Positions 16,808 to 25,580 are shown, numbered from the stretch's first letter. The stretch: 64,000 nt of DNA from Billgrantia endophytica (GCF_002879615.1 NZ_PNRF01000043.1:54615-118614); one strand, 5' to 3'. Numbers and translations are program-made. The notes: generated by a model from the letters alone, not told the origin.

Positions 16808-18307
16808 ATGGATGCCTTCAATAACCTGATGTACGGCTTCGGCATAGCGCTCGAGCCGACCAATATCGCCTACGTCTTTATCGGGGTCTTTGCAGGAACC
16901 ATCATCGGCATGCTGCCGGGACTGGGCCCGATCAGCGCCTTGGCACTGATGATACCCGTGACCTTCGCCATGGAACCCTCTTCGGGACTGATTCTGATGG
17001 CGGGTGTTTATTATGGTGCCATCTTCGGCGGCTCGACCTCGTCGATCCTGCTCAATGCACCGGGCGTGGCCGGAACGGTGGCCACTGCCTTCGATGGTTA
17101 TCCCATGGCTCGCAAGGGGTTGGCGGGCAAGGCGTTGGCCATAGCGGCCTATGCCTCCTTCATCGGTGGCACCATTTCCGTCGTTTTCCTGATGCTGGTA
17201 GCACCGGTGCTGGGCAGGGTCGCGGTGAGTTTCGGCCCGGCAGAGTATTTTGCATTGATGGTGCTGGGCTTGACCGCCGTGGTCACGCTCTCCGACAAGT
17301 CGCTGGTCAAGGGCCTGATTGCCGCGGTGGTCGGCGTGATGATCTCGATCATGGGAATCGACCTGCAGACCGGCACCGAACGTTATACCTTCGGTACCAC
17401 CCACCTGCTCGATGGCATCGACTTCCTGGTGGTGGCCTTGGGGGTTTTCGCCCTTGCCGAGGTCTTCTACATGCTGTTGCGCGGGGGGGGAGGCAAGGAG
17501 CAGCCGCGCAACGCTATCGGCTCGCTCAGGCTTTCCAGGAGTGAGATCAAGGAGATCGCTGGTCCTGTCGGCCGCAGCTCGGTCCTGGGGTTCTTCGTCG
17601 GCGTACTGCCGGGGGCGGGTGCCACCGTGGCATCGTTCCTTGGCTACAGTATGGAAAAACGCATCGCCAAGGATGGAGACACCTTCGGCAAGGGCAATAT
17701 CAAGGGCCTGGCAGCGCCCGAAACGGCCAATAATGCGGCCTGTACCGGCTCCTTCGTGCCGCTCTTGATCCTGGGGGTACCCGGGTCGGGCACCACTGCC
17801 GTATTGCTTGGCGCACTGCTGGTGATGGGCGTCTCCCCGGGCCCGATGATGCTGGAGCAGCGCCCGGACGTCTTCTGGGGAGTCATCGCCAGCATGTACA
17901 TCGGTAACATCATGCTGCTGGTGCTCAATCTGCCGCTGATTCCGCTGATTGCCAAGATCCTCGACATGCCGCGTCCGCTGCTGCTGTCGTTGATCCTGAT
18001 CTTCTGCATGATCGGGGTGTACGGCACGAGCTTCAGCGTGTTCGACCTGCTGCTGCTGCTGGGTTTCGGCCTGCTGGGGCTCGGCATGCGGCTGTTCGGT
18101 TTCCCGGCGGCCCCGCTGATCCTCGCGTTGATCCTCGGCAACATCATGGAAGAATCCATGCGACGGGCGCTGCAGATATCCGGTGGTGATTGGTCGATCT
18201 TCATCGACAAGCCGATCTCGCTGGCCTTGCTGATCATTGCCGTGCTGTCGCTCTGTCTGCCGCTGGTCAAGAAGGTCATCTTGCAGGCCCGCCAGACGCG
18301 CGGCTGA
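16808..18307 (+). CDS. tctA: Tripartite tricarboxylate transporter large membrane protein TctA
   Basis: A 499-residue polytopic protein of the TctA family. The hallmark repeats are visible: 'GTIIGMLPGLGPISALALMIPVTF' near residue 25, 'YYGAIFGGSTSSILLNAPG' near 70, 'GVLPGAGATVASFLGYSMEK' near 265, 'APETANNAA' and 'LGVPGSGTTAVLLGALL' near 320. It forms the translocation channel for the TctC-bound carboxylate. ATG 16808 follows a GAGAGAGA stretch; the frame's upstream extension runs through tctB and is discarded. A strong terminator follows. Confidence 0.95.
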   Translation: MDAFNNLMYGFGIALEPTNIAYVFIGVFAGTIIGMLPGLGPISALALMIPVTFAMEPSSGLILMAGVYYGAIFGGSTSSILLNAPGVAGTVATAFDGYPMARKGLAGKALAIAAYASFIGGTISVVFLMLVAPVLGRVAVSFGPAEYFALMVLGLTAVVTLSDKSLVKGLIAAVVGVMISIMGIDLQTGTERYTFGTTHLLDGIDFLVVALGVFALAEVFYMLLRGGGGKEQPRNAIGSLRLSRSEIKEIAGPVGRSSVLGFFVGVLPGAGATVASFLGYSMEKRIAKDGDTFGKGNIKGLAAPETANNAACTGSFVPLLILGVPGSGTTAVLLGALLVMGVSPGPMMLEQRPDVFWGVIASMYIGNIMLLVLNLPLIPLIAKILDMPRPLLLSLILIFCMIGVYGTSFSVFDLLLLLGFGLLGLGMRLFGFPAAPLILALILGNIMEESMRRALQISGGDWSIFIDKPISLALLIIAVLSLCLPLVKKVILQARQTRG

Positions 18308-18334
18308 CCGCGTTATCGGCAGGTTGCCTGCCGC

Positions 18335-18366
18335 AGGGGCGCTGGTGCACACCCGCGCCCCTTTTT
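18335..18366 (+). terminator. Intrinsic terminator of tctCBA
   Basis: AGGGGCGC (18335-18342) pairs with GCGCCCCT (18355-18362), immediately followed by a run of Ts to 18366. It closes the operon 28 bases after the tctA stop. Confidence 0.85.
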
Positions 18367-18374
18367 GTTCCTGG

Positions 18375-18436
18375 CGCACCTTGATTGTGCATGAGGCCAG
18401 CGGTTCCGGCGCATCGGATTGCACCGGGGCGGTGCG
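18375..18436. promoter_or_regulatory. Two NtrC-type sites upstream of urtA
   Basis: Site 1, CGCACCT-TGA-TTGTGCA (18375-18391), and site 2, TGCACCG-GGG-CGGTGCG (18420-18436), each match the 17-bp NtrC consensus TGCACCA-N3-TGGTGCA at most conserved positions. They are 45 bp apart, centred about 155 and 110 bp before the transcription start implied by the sigma-54 promoter, as in classical enhancers. Confidence 0.7.
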
Positions 18437-18513
18437 GTCACGGAAGGCTGAGTCGAGTGATACAAGCGCTCAACTCACCGAAAAATAATGGGAAAGAGGC
18501 TTTTTGGCCCGTG

Positions 18514-18530
18514 TGGCGCATCCCTTGCAA
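18514..18530 (+). promoter_or_regulatory. Sigma-54 promoter of urtABCDE
   Basis: TGGCGC-ATCCC-TTGCA: GG and GC are separated by exactly ten bases and the -12 box TTGCA is perfect. The start of transcription would be near 18540, leaving a 5' leader of about 94 bases before urtA. With the NtrC-type sites upstream this indicates nitrogen-limitation control. The rest of the 326-base gap shows nothing else clear. Confidence 0.75.
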
Positions 18531-18633
18531 ATGCTGATGGCTGAGACGCGTATCGAGCTGGTCGCCCCGGCCGGCGATACCACTGCCATCACAATGAAAC
18601 CTTCCACGAAAAAGAAGGTGCAAGGAGTTGCAT

Positions 18634-20013
18634 GTGAACGCTTCCCGACGCAAGGTCCCGTCCCGTTTCCTTTCACGGCCTCACGCTTCCAGGTCCCCCT
18701 CTTCACGCCGGCTGATGGCTGCACTGCTGTCTGCCACCGCTTTCGGCATCAGTGCCCAGGCGCTGGCCGACGACCCGATCAAGGTCGGTATCCTGCACTC
18801 GCTGTCGGGAACCATGGCGATCAGCGAATCGACGCTCAAGGACACCGTGGAAATGCTGATAGAGCAGCAGAACGAGCAGGGTGGTCTGCTCGGTCGCCAG
18901 CTCGAAGCCGTGGTGGTAGACCCCGCTTCCAACTGGCCGCTGTTCGCCGAGCGTGCCCGTGAACTGCTGTCGCAACACGAAGTCGACGTGGTCTTCGGTA
19001 CCTGGACCTCGGTGTCGCGCAAGGCGGTTCTGCCGGTGTTCGAGGAGCTCAACGGCCTGCTGTTCTATCCGGTGCAGTACGAGGGGGAGGAGTCGTCCGA
19101 AAACGTCTTCTACACCGGCGCCGCGCCCAATCAGCAAGCGATTCCCGCCGTGGAATATCTGATCAACGAGGTGGGCATCGAGCGCTTCGTGCTGGCTGGC
19201 ACCGACTACGTCTACCCGCGCACCACCAACCGCATCCTCGAGACCTTCCTCAAGGAAGAGCATGGCATCGCCGACGAGGACATCATGATCAACTACACGC
19301 CGTTCGGACATTCCGACTGGCAGAACATCGTGTCCGACATCCGCCGCTTCGGCAGCGAAGGCAAGCCGACCGCGGTGGTCTCGACCGTCAACGGCGACGC
19401 CAACGTGCCGTTCTATCGCGAGCTGGCCAACCAGGGCGTCGATGCCGCCGACATTCCGGTCATCGCCTTCTCGGTGGGTGAGCAGGAGCTTTCCGGCATC
19501 GATACCGGTCCGCTGGTCGGCCACCTGGCCGCGTGGAACTACTTCATGAGCGTCGATACCGACATCAACTATGACTTCATCGACGCCTGGATCGACTACA
19601 CCGGCGATGAGGAAGCGGTGACCAACGACCCCATGGAAGCCCATTTCATCGGTTTCAACATGTGGGCCGAGGCGGTACGCAAGGCCGGTACCACCGACCC
19701 CGACGCGATCAAGGACGCGATCATCGGCGTGACCGTCCCCAACCTCACCGGTGGCTTTGCTGCGATGATGCCCAACCACCACATCACCAAGCCGGTGCTG
19801 ATCGGCGAGGTCCAGGACAACGGCCAGTTCGACATCGTGTGGGAGACGCCGTCCACCGTGGCTGGCGATGCCTGGTCCGACTTCCTGCCCGGCTCGCGCG
19901 ACCTGATGGCCGACTGGCAGGCGCCGATGCGCTGCGGCAACTTCAACGTCTCTACCGGGCGCTGCGGTGGCAGCACGGCGGCCGAGGAGGCCGAAGCCGC
20001 GCTGGCTGAATAA
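18634..20013 (+). CDS. urtA: Urea ABC transporter substrate-binding protein UrtA
   Basis: A 459-residue periplasmic binding protein with a signal peptide ending at ALA-DD near residue 46. The mature part begins 'PIKVGILHSLSGTMAISESTLKD', as in UrtA/FmdD proteins, with 'GTWTSVSRKAVLPVFEE' and 'NGLLFYPVQYEGEESS' typical of the urea/short-amide group. GTG 18634 is chosen: AAGGAG lies 6 bases before it, while TTG 18628 overlaps that site. The leader has an Arg-Arg pair but no full twin-arginine motif. First gene of the urea uptake operon. Confidence 0.95.
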   Translation: MNASRRKVPSRFLSRPHASRSPSSRRLMAALLSATAFGISAQALADDPIKVGILHSLSGTMAISESTLKDTVEMLIEQQNEQGGLLGRQLEAVVVDPASNWPLFAERARELLSQHEVDVVFGTWTSVSRKAVLPVFEELNGLLFYPVQYEGEESSENVFYTGAAPNQQAIPAVEYLINEVGIERFVLAGTDYVYPRTTNRILETFLKEEHGIADEDIMINYTPFGHSDWQNIVSDIRRFGSEGKPTAVVSTVNGDANVPFYRELANQGVDAADIPVIAFSVGEQELSGIDTGPLVGHLAAWNYFMSVDTDINYDFIDAWIDYTGDEEAVTNDPMEAHFIGFNMWAEAVRKAGTTDPDAIKDAIIGVTVPNLTGGFAAMMPNHHITKPVLIGEVQDNGQFDIVWETPSTVAGDAWSDFLPGSRDLMADWQAPMRCGNFNVSTGRCGGSTAAEEAEAALAE

Positions 20014-20026
20014 GCTCTCCTGATTG

Positions 20027-20050
20027 TCCCGCCGCGCCCAAGCGGCGGGA
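20027..20050 (+). other. Stem-loop between urtA and urtB
   Basis: TCCCGCCGC and GCGGCGGGA form a perfect 9-bp stem around the loop GCCCAA, 13 bases after urtA. No T-run follows. It probably stabilises urtA mRNA or reduces readthrough so that the binding protein is made in excess. Confidence 0.6.
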
Positions 20051-20090
20051 TTCAGGCACGCCATCTCGTCCCTACCAGAGGAAAAGCCCG

Positions 20091-21761
20091 ATGAGGAATT
20101 TTCCGTTGCCCCGGCCAGCGTCGGCCGAGGCAGGCCTCGGCGACGCCCACCGCCGGGCATGGCGTCGGCCCCTGACGCTGCTCGCCGGCCTGTTTGTCCT
20201 GCTGGGCACCTTGATCACCATGCCCACGGTACAGGCGCAGGATGCCGTCGCCATCGAACTGCTCGAAGCGCTGGACGTGTCGTCCTATCCCGCCAAGGGC
20301 GAGGCGATCACGGCGATCGCCGAAAGCGAGGACGAGCGTGCCCGCGATTGGCTGTCGGCACTGCTCGAGGGTCGCCTGCAACGCACCGACGAGGGGCGAT
20401 TCGTCATCGTGCTCGACAACAGCGGGCGTGACTGGCCGGTCGCCGACGCCCTGAGTGGCGAGGCGCTGGGCACGATGTCGCGTCGAGATCTCGACCGCAT
20501 CGGGATCAACAACGCCCTGCGCAACCAGCTGCGCAGCGTCATCGCGGTGGTCGATCTCTATGCGTCTGACGTGGGCTTGCGCCGCGCGTCCGCCGAGCGC
20601 CTGCTGGGTGAGGTGGACGCCGACCTGGCCGAGCCGCTGGCCGGCCTGATCGAACAGGAGGAAGATGCCCGCGTCAGGCAGCGCTTGACCCAGGCCCTGG
20701 CCATCCATCGCCTGGAGCAGGGCGACATTCTCGCCATCGAACACCTCGACGGCAGCCTGCACCCCCGCGTGCGGGTGGCGCTGGCTCGCGCGACGGCGGA
20801 CAGTGACAACACCGAACTGGCCGACGCGGCCCAGACGGCGCTCAACAACATCGAACAGACACTGCGCCTCAATCGCGCCGCCGAAACCCTGTACTTCGGG
20901 CTCTCCATGGGGTCGGTGCTGATGCTGGCGGCCATCGGTCTGGCGATCACCTTCGGTGTGATGGGCGTGATCAACATGGCACATGGCGAATTGATCATGC
21001 TCGGTGCCTACAGCACCTGGATGATGCAGCAACTGTTTCCCGGACAGCCGGGGCTGGCGCTGCTGCTGTCGATCCCGGTCGGTTTCCTGGTCGCGGCGCT
21101 GGCCGGCATCGCCATCGAGCGTAGCGTCATCCAGTTTCTCAAGGGGCGGCCGCTGGAAACGCTGCTGGCCACCTTCGGTGTCAGCCTGATCCTGCAGCAA
21201 CTGGTGCGCACCGCCATTTCACCGCTGAATCGTACCGTGGTCACTCCGGAATGGATGAGCGGTTCGCTGGTGATCAACGATGCCTTGTCGCTGACCCTGA
21301 ATCGTATGTACGTGCTCGGCTTCTCGCTGCTGGTGTTCGCCGGCCTGCTGCTGATCATGCGCCGCACGCGGCTCGGACTGGAAGTGCGTGCGGTGACCCA
21401 GAACCGCGCGATGGCGCGTTCGATGGGCATTCGTGCCACCCGTGTCGACATCCTCACGTTTGCGCTGGGTTCCGGGGTGGCGGGGCTTGCCGGCGTGGCG
21501 CTGTCCCAGCTCACCAACGTCGGCCCCAACCTGGGGCAGAACTACATCATCGACTCGTTCATGGTCGTGGTGTTCGGCGGAGTGGGCAATCTGTGGGGCA
21601 CCCTGGTGGCGGGCCTGTCCCTGGGGGTGATCAACCAGGTGCTGGAACCCTGGGCCGGGGCCGTGCTGGCCAAGATCATCGTGCTCGTCTTCATCATTCT
21701 GTTCATCCAGAAGCGCCCCCGCGGACTCTTTCCGCAGAAGGGCCGGGCGGCGGAGGGCTAA
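20091..21761 (+). CDS. urtB: Urea ABC transporter permease UrtB
   Basis: A 556-residue permease with the long UrtB layout: an N-terminal leader helix (about 25-48), a roughly 220-residue hydrophilic HEAT-like extracytoplasmic region ('ALARATADSDNTELADAAQTAL'), then a LivH-like membrane domain from about residue 270 with 'GLAITFGVMGVINMAHGELIMLGAY' and 'SQLTNVGPNLGQNYIIDSFMVVVFGGVGNLWG'. The N-terminal region distinguishes UrtB from LivH. An AGAGGAAA site precedes ATG 20091. With UrtC it forms the channel; urtC follows after 3 bases. Confidence 0.95.
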   Translation: MRNFPLPRPASAEAGLGDAHRRAWRRPLTLLAGLFVLLGTLITMPTVQAQDAVAIELLEALDVSSYPAKGEAITAIAESEDERARDWLSALLEGRLQRTDEGRFVIVLDNSGRDWPVADALSGEALGTMSRRDLDRIGINNALRNQLRSVIAVVDLYASDVGLRRASAERLLGEVDADLAEPLAGLIEQEEDARVRQRLTQALAIHRLEQGDILAIEHLDGSLHPRVRVALARATADSDNTELADAAQTALNNIEQTLRLNRAAETLYFGLSMGSVLMLAAIGLAITFGVMGVINMAHGELIMLGAYSTWMMQQLFPGQPGLALLLSIPVGFLVAALAGIAIERSVIQFLKGRPLETLLATFGVSLILQQLVRTAISPLNRTVVTPEWMSGSLVINDALSLTLNRMYVLGFSLLVFAGLLLIMRRTRLGLEVRAVTQNRAMARSMGIRATRVDILTFALGSGVAGLAGVALSQLTNVGPNLGQNYIIDSFMVVVFGGVGNLWGTLVAGLSLGVINQVLEPWAGAVLAKIIVLVFIILFIQKRPRGLFPQKGRAAEG

Positions 21762-21764
21762 CGC

Positions 21765-22895
21765 ATGCAATGGCTTGGACGACCTTTCACCGAGCGTTCG
21801 ACACTGATCTTCCTGGGCGTGCTGTTCAGCGCCCTGGTGCTGGTCACCGTGCTGCACGTGGCGGTACCCCAGGGGCATCCGCTGTACGTCTCGGCCTACA
21901 CCGTGAACCTGCTGGGCAAGTATCTGGCCTATGCGCTGCTCGCCGTGGCGGTGGACCTGGTATGGGGCTATCTGGGCATCCTCAGTCTCGGGCATGGCGC
22001 GTTCTTCGCCCTGGGCGGCTATGCCATGGGCATGTACCTGATGCGGCAGATCGGCGACCGTGGGGTCTACGGGCACCCGGTGCTGCCGGACTTCATGGTG
22101 TTCCTCAACTGGGACTCGCTACCGTGGTACTGGCAGGGGTTCGACATGGCCTGGTTCGCCTTCCTGATGGTGCTGCTGGCGCCTGGCCTGCTGGCGCTGG
22201 TGTTCGGCTTCCTGGCATTTCGTTCGCGGGTCACCGGGGTCTATCTGTCGATCATCACCCAGGCGCTGACCTTCGCGCTGATGCTGGCTTTCTTCCGTAA
22301 CGAGATGGGCTTCGGCGGCAACACCGGCTTGACCGACTTCCGTGACATGCTCGGCTTCGATCTACGTAGCAGCGATACCCGCCTGGGGCTATTCATCGCC
22401 ACCGGCGTGGCATTGGCATTGGGTTACGTGCTATGCCGGGCGATCGTCACCAGCAAGCTGGGACGGGTGTGTGTGGCGACCCGCGACGCCGAGGCGCGTA
22501 CGCGCTTTCTCGGTTATCGGGTCGAGCGTTTCCAGCTGTTCGTGTTCGTGGTCTCGGCAATGCTGGCCGGGCTTGCCGGTGCGCTTTACGTGCCCCAGGT
22601 CGGCATCATCAACCCCAGCGAGTTCGCGCCGCTGTTTTCCATCGAGATCGTGCTGTGGGTCGCCCTCGGCGGACGCGCCACGCTCTATGGTGCGGTGATC
22701 GGCGCGTTGCTGGTCAATTACGCCAAGACGGTATTCACCGGGGTGATGCCCGATGCCTGGCTGTTCGCACTGGGCGGGTTGTTCGTGCTGGTGACCGTGT
22801 TCCTGCCCAAGGGGGTCGCCGGAGTGTTGGCCTATCGCATCAGGCGTCGTCGACGGGACGGCGACCTCTCTGGCGGCAAGGAGGCTATGGCATGA
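21765..22895 (+). CDS. urtC: Urea ABC transporter permease UrtC
   Basis: A 376-residue LivM-like permease with about nine or ten membrane segments; 'YLAYALLAVAVDLVWGYLGILSLGHGAFFALGGYAMGMYL' is the family signature, split over residues 45-85, and 'GVYLSIITQALTFALMLAFFRNEMGFGGNTGLTDF' fits UrtC. It is the second channel subunit. It starts 3 bases after urtB and its stop overlaps the urtD start (ATGA), indicating coupled translation. Confidence 0.95.
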   Translation: MQWLGRPFTERSTLIFLGVLFSALVLVTVLHVAVPQGHPLYVSAYTVNLLGKYLAYALLAVAVDLVWGYLGILSLGHGAFFALGGYAMGMYLMRQIGDRGVYGHPVLPDFMVFLNWDSLPWYWQGFDMAWFAFLMVLLAPGLLALVFGFLAFRSRVTGVYLSIITQALTFALMLAFFRNEMGFGGNTGLTDFRDMLGFDLRSSDTRLGLFIATGVALALGYVLCRAIVTSKLGRVCVATRDAEARTRFLGYRVERFQLFVFVVSAMLAGLAGALYVPQVGIINPSEFAPLFSIEIVLWVALGGRATLYGAVIGALLVNYAKTVFTGVMPDAWLFALGGLFVLVTVFLPKGVAGVLAYRIRRRRRDGDLSGGKEAMA

Positions 22896-23737
22896 GCCTC
22901 TTGAAATCCTTTTCCCGGCGCGACAAGGTCTTCGATTTCCTGGTTCCGGCGGAGTCGCCGGTGGACGTCCGGCACGGGCCGATCCTCTATCTGGAAGACG
23001 TCAGCGTCAGCTTCGACGGTTTCCGGGCGATCGATGCCCTGAACCTGACCATCGACGATGGCGAGTTGCGTTGCATCATCGGCCCCAACGGGGCCGGCAA
23101 GACCACCATGATGGACATCATCACCGGCAAGACCCGGCCGGATAGCGGCAAGGTATGGTTCGGCGCCAGGCACAACCTGCTGACCATGAACGAGCCGGAA
23201 ATTGCCAGCCTCGGCATCGGGAGAAAATTCCAGAAGCCGACCGTCTTCGAGGCGCTGACGGTCTTCGAAAATCTGGAGCTGGCCATGTCGGCGGACAAGC
23301 GCATCCTGCCGACCCTGACCGCGGGAATGACGCCCGCGATTCGGGAGCGCATCGGGGAGGTACTGGAAACCACGGGCCTCACCGGGTTGATCCACCGCCC
23401 GGCTGGCATTCTGTCCCATGGGCAGAAGCAGTGGTTGGAGATCGGCATGCTGCTGATGCAGCGTCCGCGCCTGCTGCTCGTGGATGAGCCGGTGGCCGGC
23501 ATGACCGAACAGGAGATGGAGCGGACCGCCGAACTCCTGACCAGCCTCGCCGGGAAGCAGTCGGTGGTGGTGGTGGAGCACGACATGGGATTCGTGCGCT
23601 CCATTGCCCGCAAGGTGACGGTGCTGCACCAGGGCAGCGTACTGGCCGAAGGCAGCATGGATCAGATATCCAGCGACCCGAAGGTGGTCGAGGTCTACCT
23701 GGGAGCCGATGTCGACGAGGAGGTGGTCCGATGCTGA
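22892..23737 (+). CDS. urtD: Urea ABC transporter ATP-binding protein UrtD
   Basis: A 281-residue LivG-like ATPase. Walker A 'GPNGAGKTT' lies near residue 70, 'GRKFQKPTVFEALTVFENLELAM' is the UrtD-type Q-loop region, the signature region reads 'ILSHGQKQWLEIGMLL' (LSHGQ in place of LSGGQ, common in UrtD) and Walker B is 'LLLVDEPVAGM', with switch 'VVEHDMGFV'. ATG 22892 overlaps the urtC stop by 4 bases, with GGAGG 7 bases upstream. It pairs with UrtE to power import. Confidence 0.95.
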   Translation: MSLLKSFSRRDKVFDFLVPAESPVDVRHGPILYLEDVSVSFDGFRAIDALNLTIDDGELRCIIGPNGAGKTTMMDIITGKTRPDSGKVWFGARHNLLTMNEPEIASLGIGRKFQKPTVFEALTVFENLELAMSADKRILPTLTAGMTPAIRERIGEVLETTGLTGLIHRPAGILSHGQKQWLEIGMLLMQRPRLLLVDEPVAGMTEQEMERTAELLTSLAGKQSVVVVEHDMGFVRSIARKVTVLHQGSVLAEGSMDQISSDPKVVEVYLGADVDEEVVRC

Positions 23738-24429
23738 CCATCGACAAGCTCAATCACTACTACGGCGAAAGCCATACCCTATGGGATCTCGACCTGGAAG
23801 TGCCGGTGGGGCAGTGTACCTGCGTGATAGGCCGCAACGGGGTCGGCAAGACCACCCTGATGAAGGCCATCATGGGGGAAGAGCCGGTTGTCAGTGGGAG
23901 TATCCGTTATGCCGACGGGGTGGAACTGACTCGAAAGCGGATAGAGGAACGCCCCCGGCTGGGCATCGGATACGTACCCCAGGGGCGTCAGATCTTTCCG
24001 CTGCTGAGCGTGGAGGAGAACCTGCGCACAGGGCTCGCGGCCCGTCGCGATGGGAAGCGCAGCATCCCGGAACGAGTGTTCGAGCTGTTCCCGGTGCTCG
24101 CCGAGATGAGGCACCGTCGTGGCGGAGACCTGTCGGGTGGCCAGCAGCAGCAACTGGCCATCGGCCGGGCCCTGGTGATCGAGCCCAGACTGTTGATCCT
24201 CGATGAACCCGGGGAGGGTATCCAGCCCAATATCGTGTCGCTGATAGGTGGCGTGATTCGTAAATTGATCGCTGACGATGGCCTGACGGTACTGCTGGTG
24301 GAGCAGAAACTGCCCTTCGCCCGCAAGTACGCCGACCGGTTCGCGATAATGGACCGCGGCCGGCCGGTGGCCAAGGGGGTTATCGACGAGCTGTCGGATG
24401 CGCTGATAAGGGAACACCTGACAGTGTGA
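23731..24429 (+). CDS. urtE: Urea ABC transporter ATP-binding protein UrtE
   Basis: A 232-residue LivF-like ATPase: Walker A 'GRNGVGKTTLMKAIMG' near residue 35, 'YVPQGRQIFPLLSVEENL' (Q-loop), signature 'LSGGQQQQLAIGRAL', Walker B 'LLILDEPGEGIQP' and 'LLVEQKLPFARKYADRF'. The GEGIQP sequence after Walker B is typical of UrtE. It overlaps urtD by 7 bases and ends the urt operon, 249 bases before ureD. Confidence 0.95.
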   Translation: MLTIDKLNHYYGESHTLWDLDLEVPVGQCTCVIGRNGVGKTTLMKAIMGEEPVVSGSIRYADGVELTRKRIEERPRLGIGYVPQGRQIFPLLSVEENLRTGLAARRDGKRSIPERVFELFPVLAEMRHRRGGDLSGGQQQQLAIGRALVIEPRLLILDEPGEGIQPNIVSLIGGVIRKLIADDGLTVLLVEQKLPFARKYADRFAIMDRGRPVAKGVIDELSDALIREHLTV

Positions 24430-24472
24430 CGTTCGCCATGGAAGATAGCGCATGTCCCGTGCTGGGCATGTG

Positions 24473-24552
24473 TGCACCAATATGGTTCCTGTACGTTTCT
24501 TGCGGTGCATATATGGTGCAAGGGTGGTTTTATGCGCACCAAAATGGTGTGC
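24473..24552. promoter_or_regulatory. NtrC-type enhancer sites upstream of ureD
   Basis: TGCACCA-ATA-TGGTTCC (24473-24489) and CGCACCA-AAA-TGGTGTG (24535-24551, extendable to a 19-bp near-palindrome) match the NtrC consensus TGCACCA-N3-TGGTGCA. Between them a half-site TGGTGCA lies at 24514-24520. They are centred about 175 and 113 bp before the transcription start implied by the downstream sigma-54 promoter. Confidence 0.75.
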
Positions 24553-24628
24553 TAGTGGTATGCGCAGGAAACCCCGTTCCCGACTCAAGTCTCGGTAATT
24601 AAAGACATAGTCTTGTCGCTCACCATTC

Positions 24629-24644
24629 TGGTACAGGCATTGCT
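24629..24644 (+). promoter_or_regulatory. Sigma-54 promoter of the urease operon
   Basis: TGGTAC-AGGCA-TTGCT, with GG and GC exactly ten bases apart. Transcription would begin near 24655, giving a leader of about 24 bases to ureD at 24679. With the NtrC-type sites this matches the promoter design of urtA. Confidence 0.75.
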
Positions 24645-24678
24645 CTGTCATTGGTGACCCCAAGCACAAGGCTGGACG

Positions 24679-25572
24679 ATGACGGCTTACCTGACCGCCA
24701 TGGATACCGAACGAGGCCAAGGCTCCGGACATCGTTTCGATGCGGATCGGCATTGGGCGGCGTCACTGGAGCTGGGCTTCGATGACCACGCGGGTGTCAC
24801 GCGCTTGAGCAGGGCGCGACATCAGGGACCGTTACGTGTCCAGCGGCCCTTCTATCCGGAGGGCAGACAGGGTGTCTGCCATCTCTATCTGTTGCATCCG
24901 CCGGGTGGCCTGGTCAGCGGCGACGCACTCACCATTTCCGCCCAGGTGGGGGAGCGCGCTCACGCCCTGTTGACCACTCCGGCGGCCAACAAGCTCTACA
25001 AGGCCGACAGTCACGGCGTGGCCTGGTCACAGCAGACCCGTCTCGATGTTGCAGATGACGCCGTTCTCGAATGGTTGCCCCAGGAGACCATCGCCTTCGA
25101 TGGTTCGCGGGGCACGCAGGCGATGCGTATCGACCTGGCCGGTTCCGCGCGCTGCCTCGGTTGGGAGGTCATGGCCCTGGGACGGCCCGCCAGCGAGCTG
25201 CCTTATGTCTCGGGACGTATCGAGCAGCGCTTTTCCCTGGTTCGGGACGGCAAGCCGCTGTGGCTGGAGCGGCAACCCTTGGATCCGCTTCACCCGCGCT
25301 TTGCCGGGCGCTGGGGCCAGGGCGGTGCCACGGTGCAGGCCACGCTATGGGCCATAGGGCTATCCGATGAGCGCGCGGCGGTCGATGCACTGCGTGACGC
25401 TCTCGAGGCGAGCCCGCGCTGGGCGGTAACGGTTCGCCACGGCGTCCTGCTGCTGCGTTACCTGGGCGCCTCACGGAACGAGGCCTGGTCTCTCTGCCAG
25501 GGTGCCTGGGAATGCCTGCGCCCCTTGCTGGTCGGACGCAAGGCACATGTGCCGAGGATATGGTTGACGTGA
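24679..25572 (+). CDS. ureD: Urease accessory protein UreD
   Basis: A 297-residue UreD/UreH protein, scaffold of the UreDFG complex that loads nickel into apo-urease. Family landmarks: 'GPLRVQRPFYPEG', 'LLHPPGGLVSGDAL', 'TTPAANKLYK', 'LEWLPQETIAFDG' and 'LGWEVMALGRPASE'. ATG 24679 is taken; a second in-frame ATG at 24700 is possible. It is separated from ureA by 114 bases holding a REP-like hairpin, but no second promoter is obvious, so it is probably the first gene of the ure operon. Confidence 0.93.
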   Translation: MTAYLTAMDTERGQGSGHRFDADRHWAASLELGFDDHAGVTRLSRARHQGPLRVQRPFYPEGRQGVCHLYLLHPPGGLVSGDALTISAQVGERAHALLTTPAANKLYKADSHGVAWSQQTRLDVADDAVLEWLPQETIAFDGSRGTQAMRIDLAGSARCLGWEVMALGRPASELPYVSGRIEQRFSLVRDGKPLWLERQPLDPLHPRFAGRWGQGGATVQATLWAIGLSDERAAVDALRDALEASPRWAVTVRHGVLLLRYLGASRNEAWSLCQGAWECLRPLLVGRKAHVPRIWLT

Positions 25573-25580
25573 ACGATCCA

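Noticed and set aside
16778..18424. 548-codon frame antisense to tctA
   Set aside because: Its composition (Gln/His/Arg-rich) is that of a high-GC antisense shadow; tctA on the plus strand has clear family motifs.
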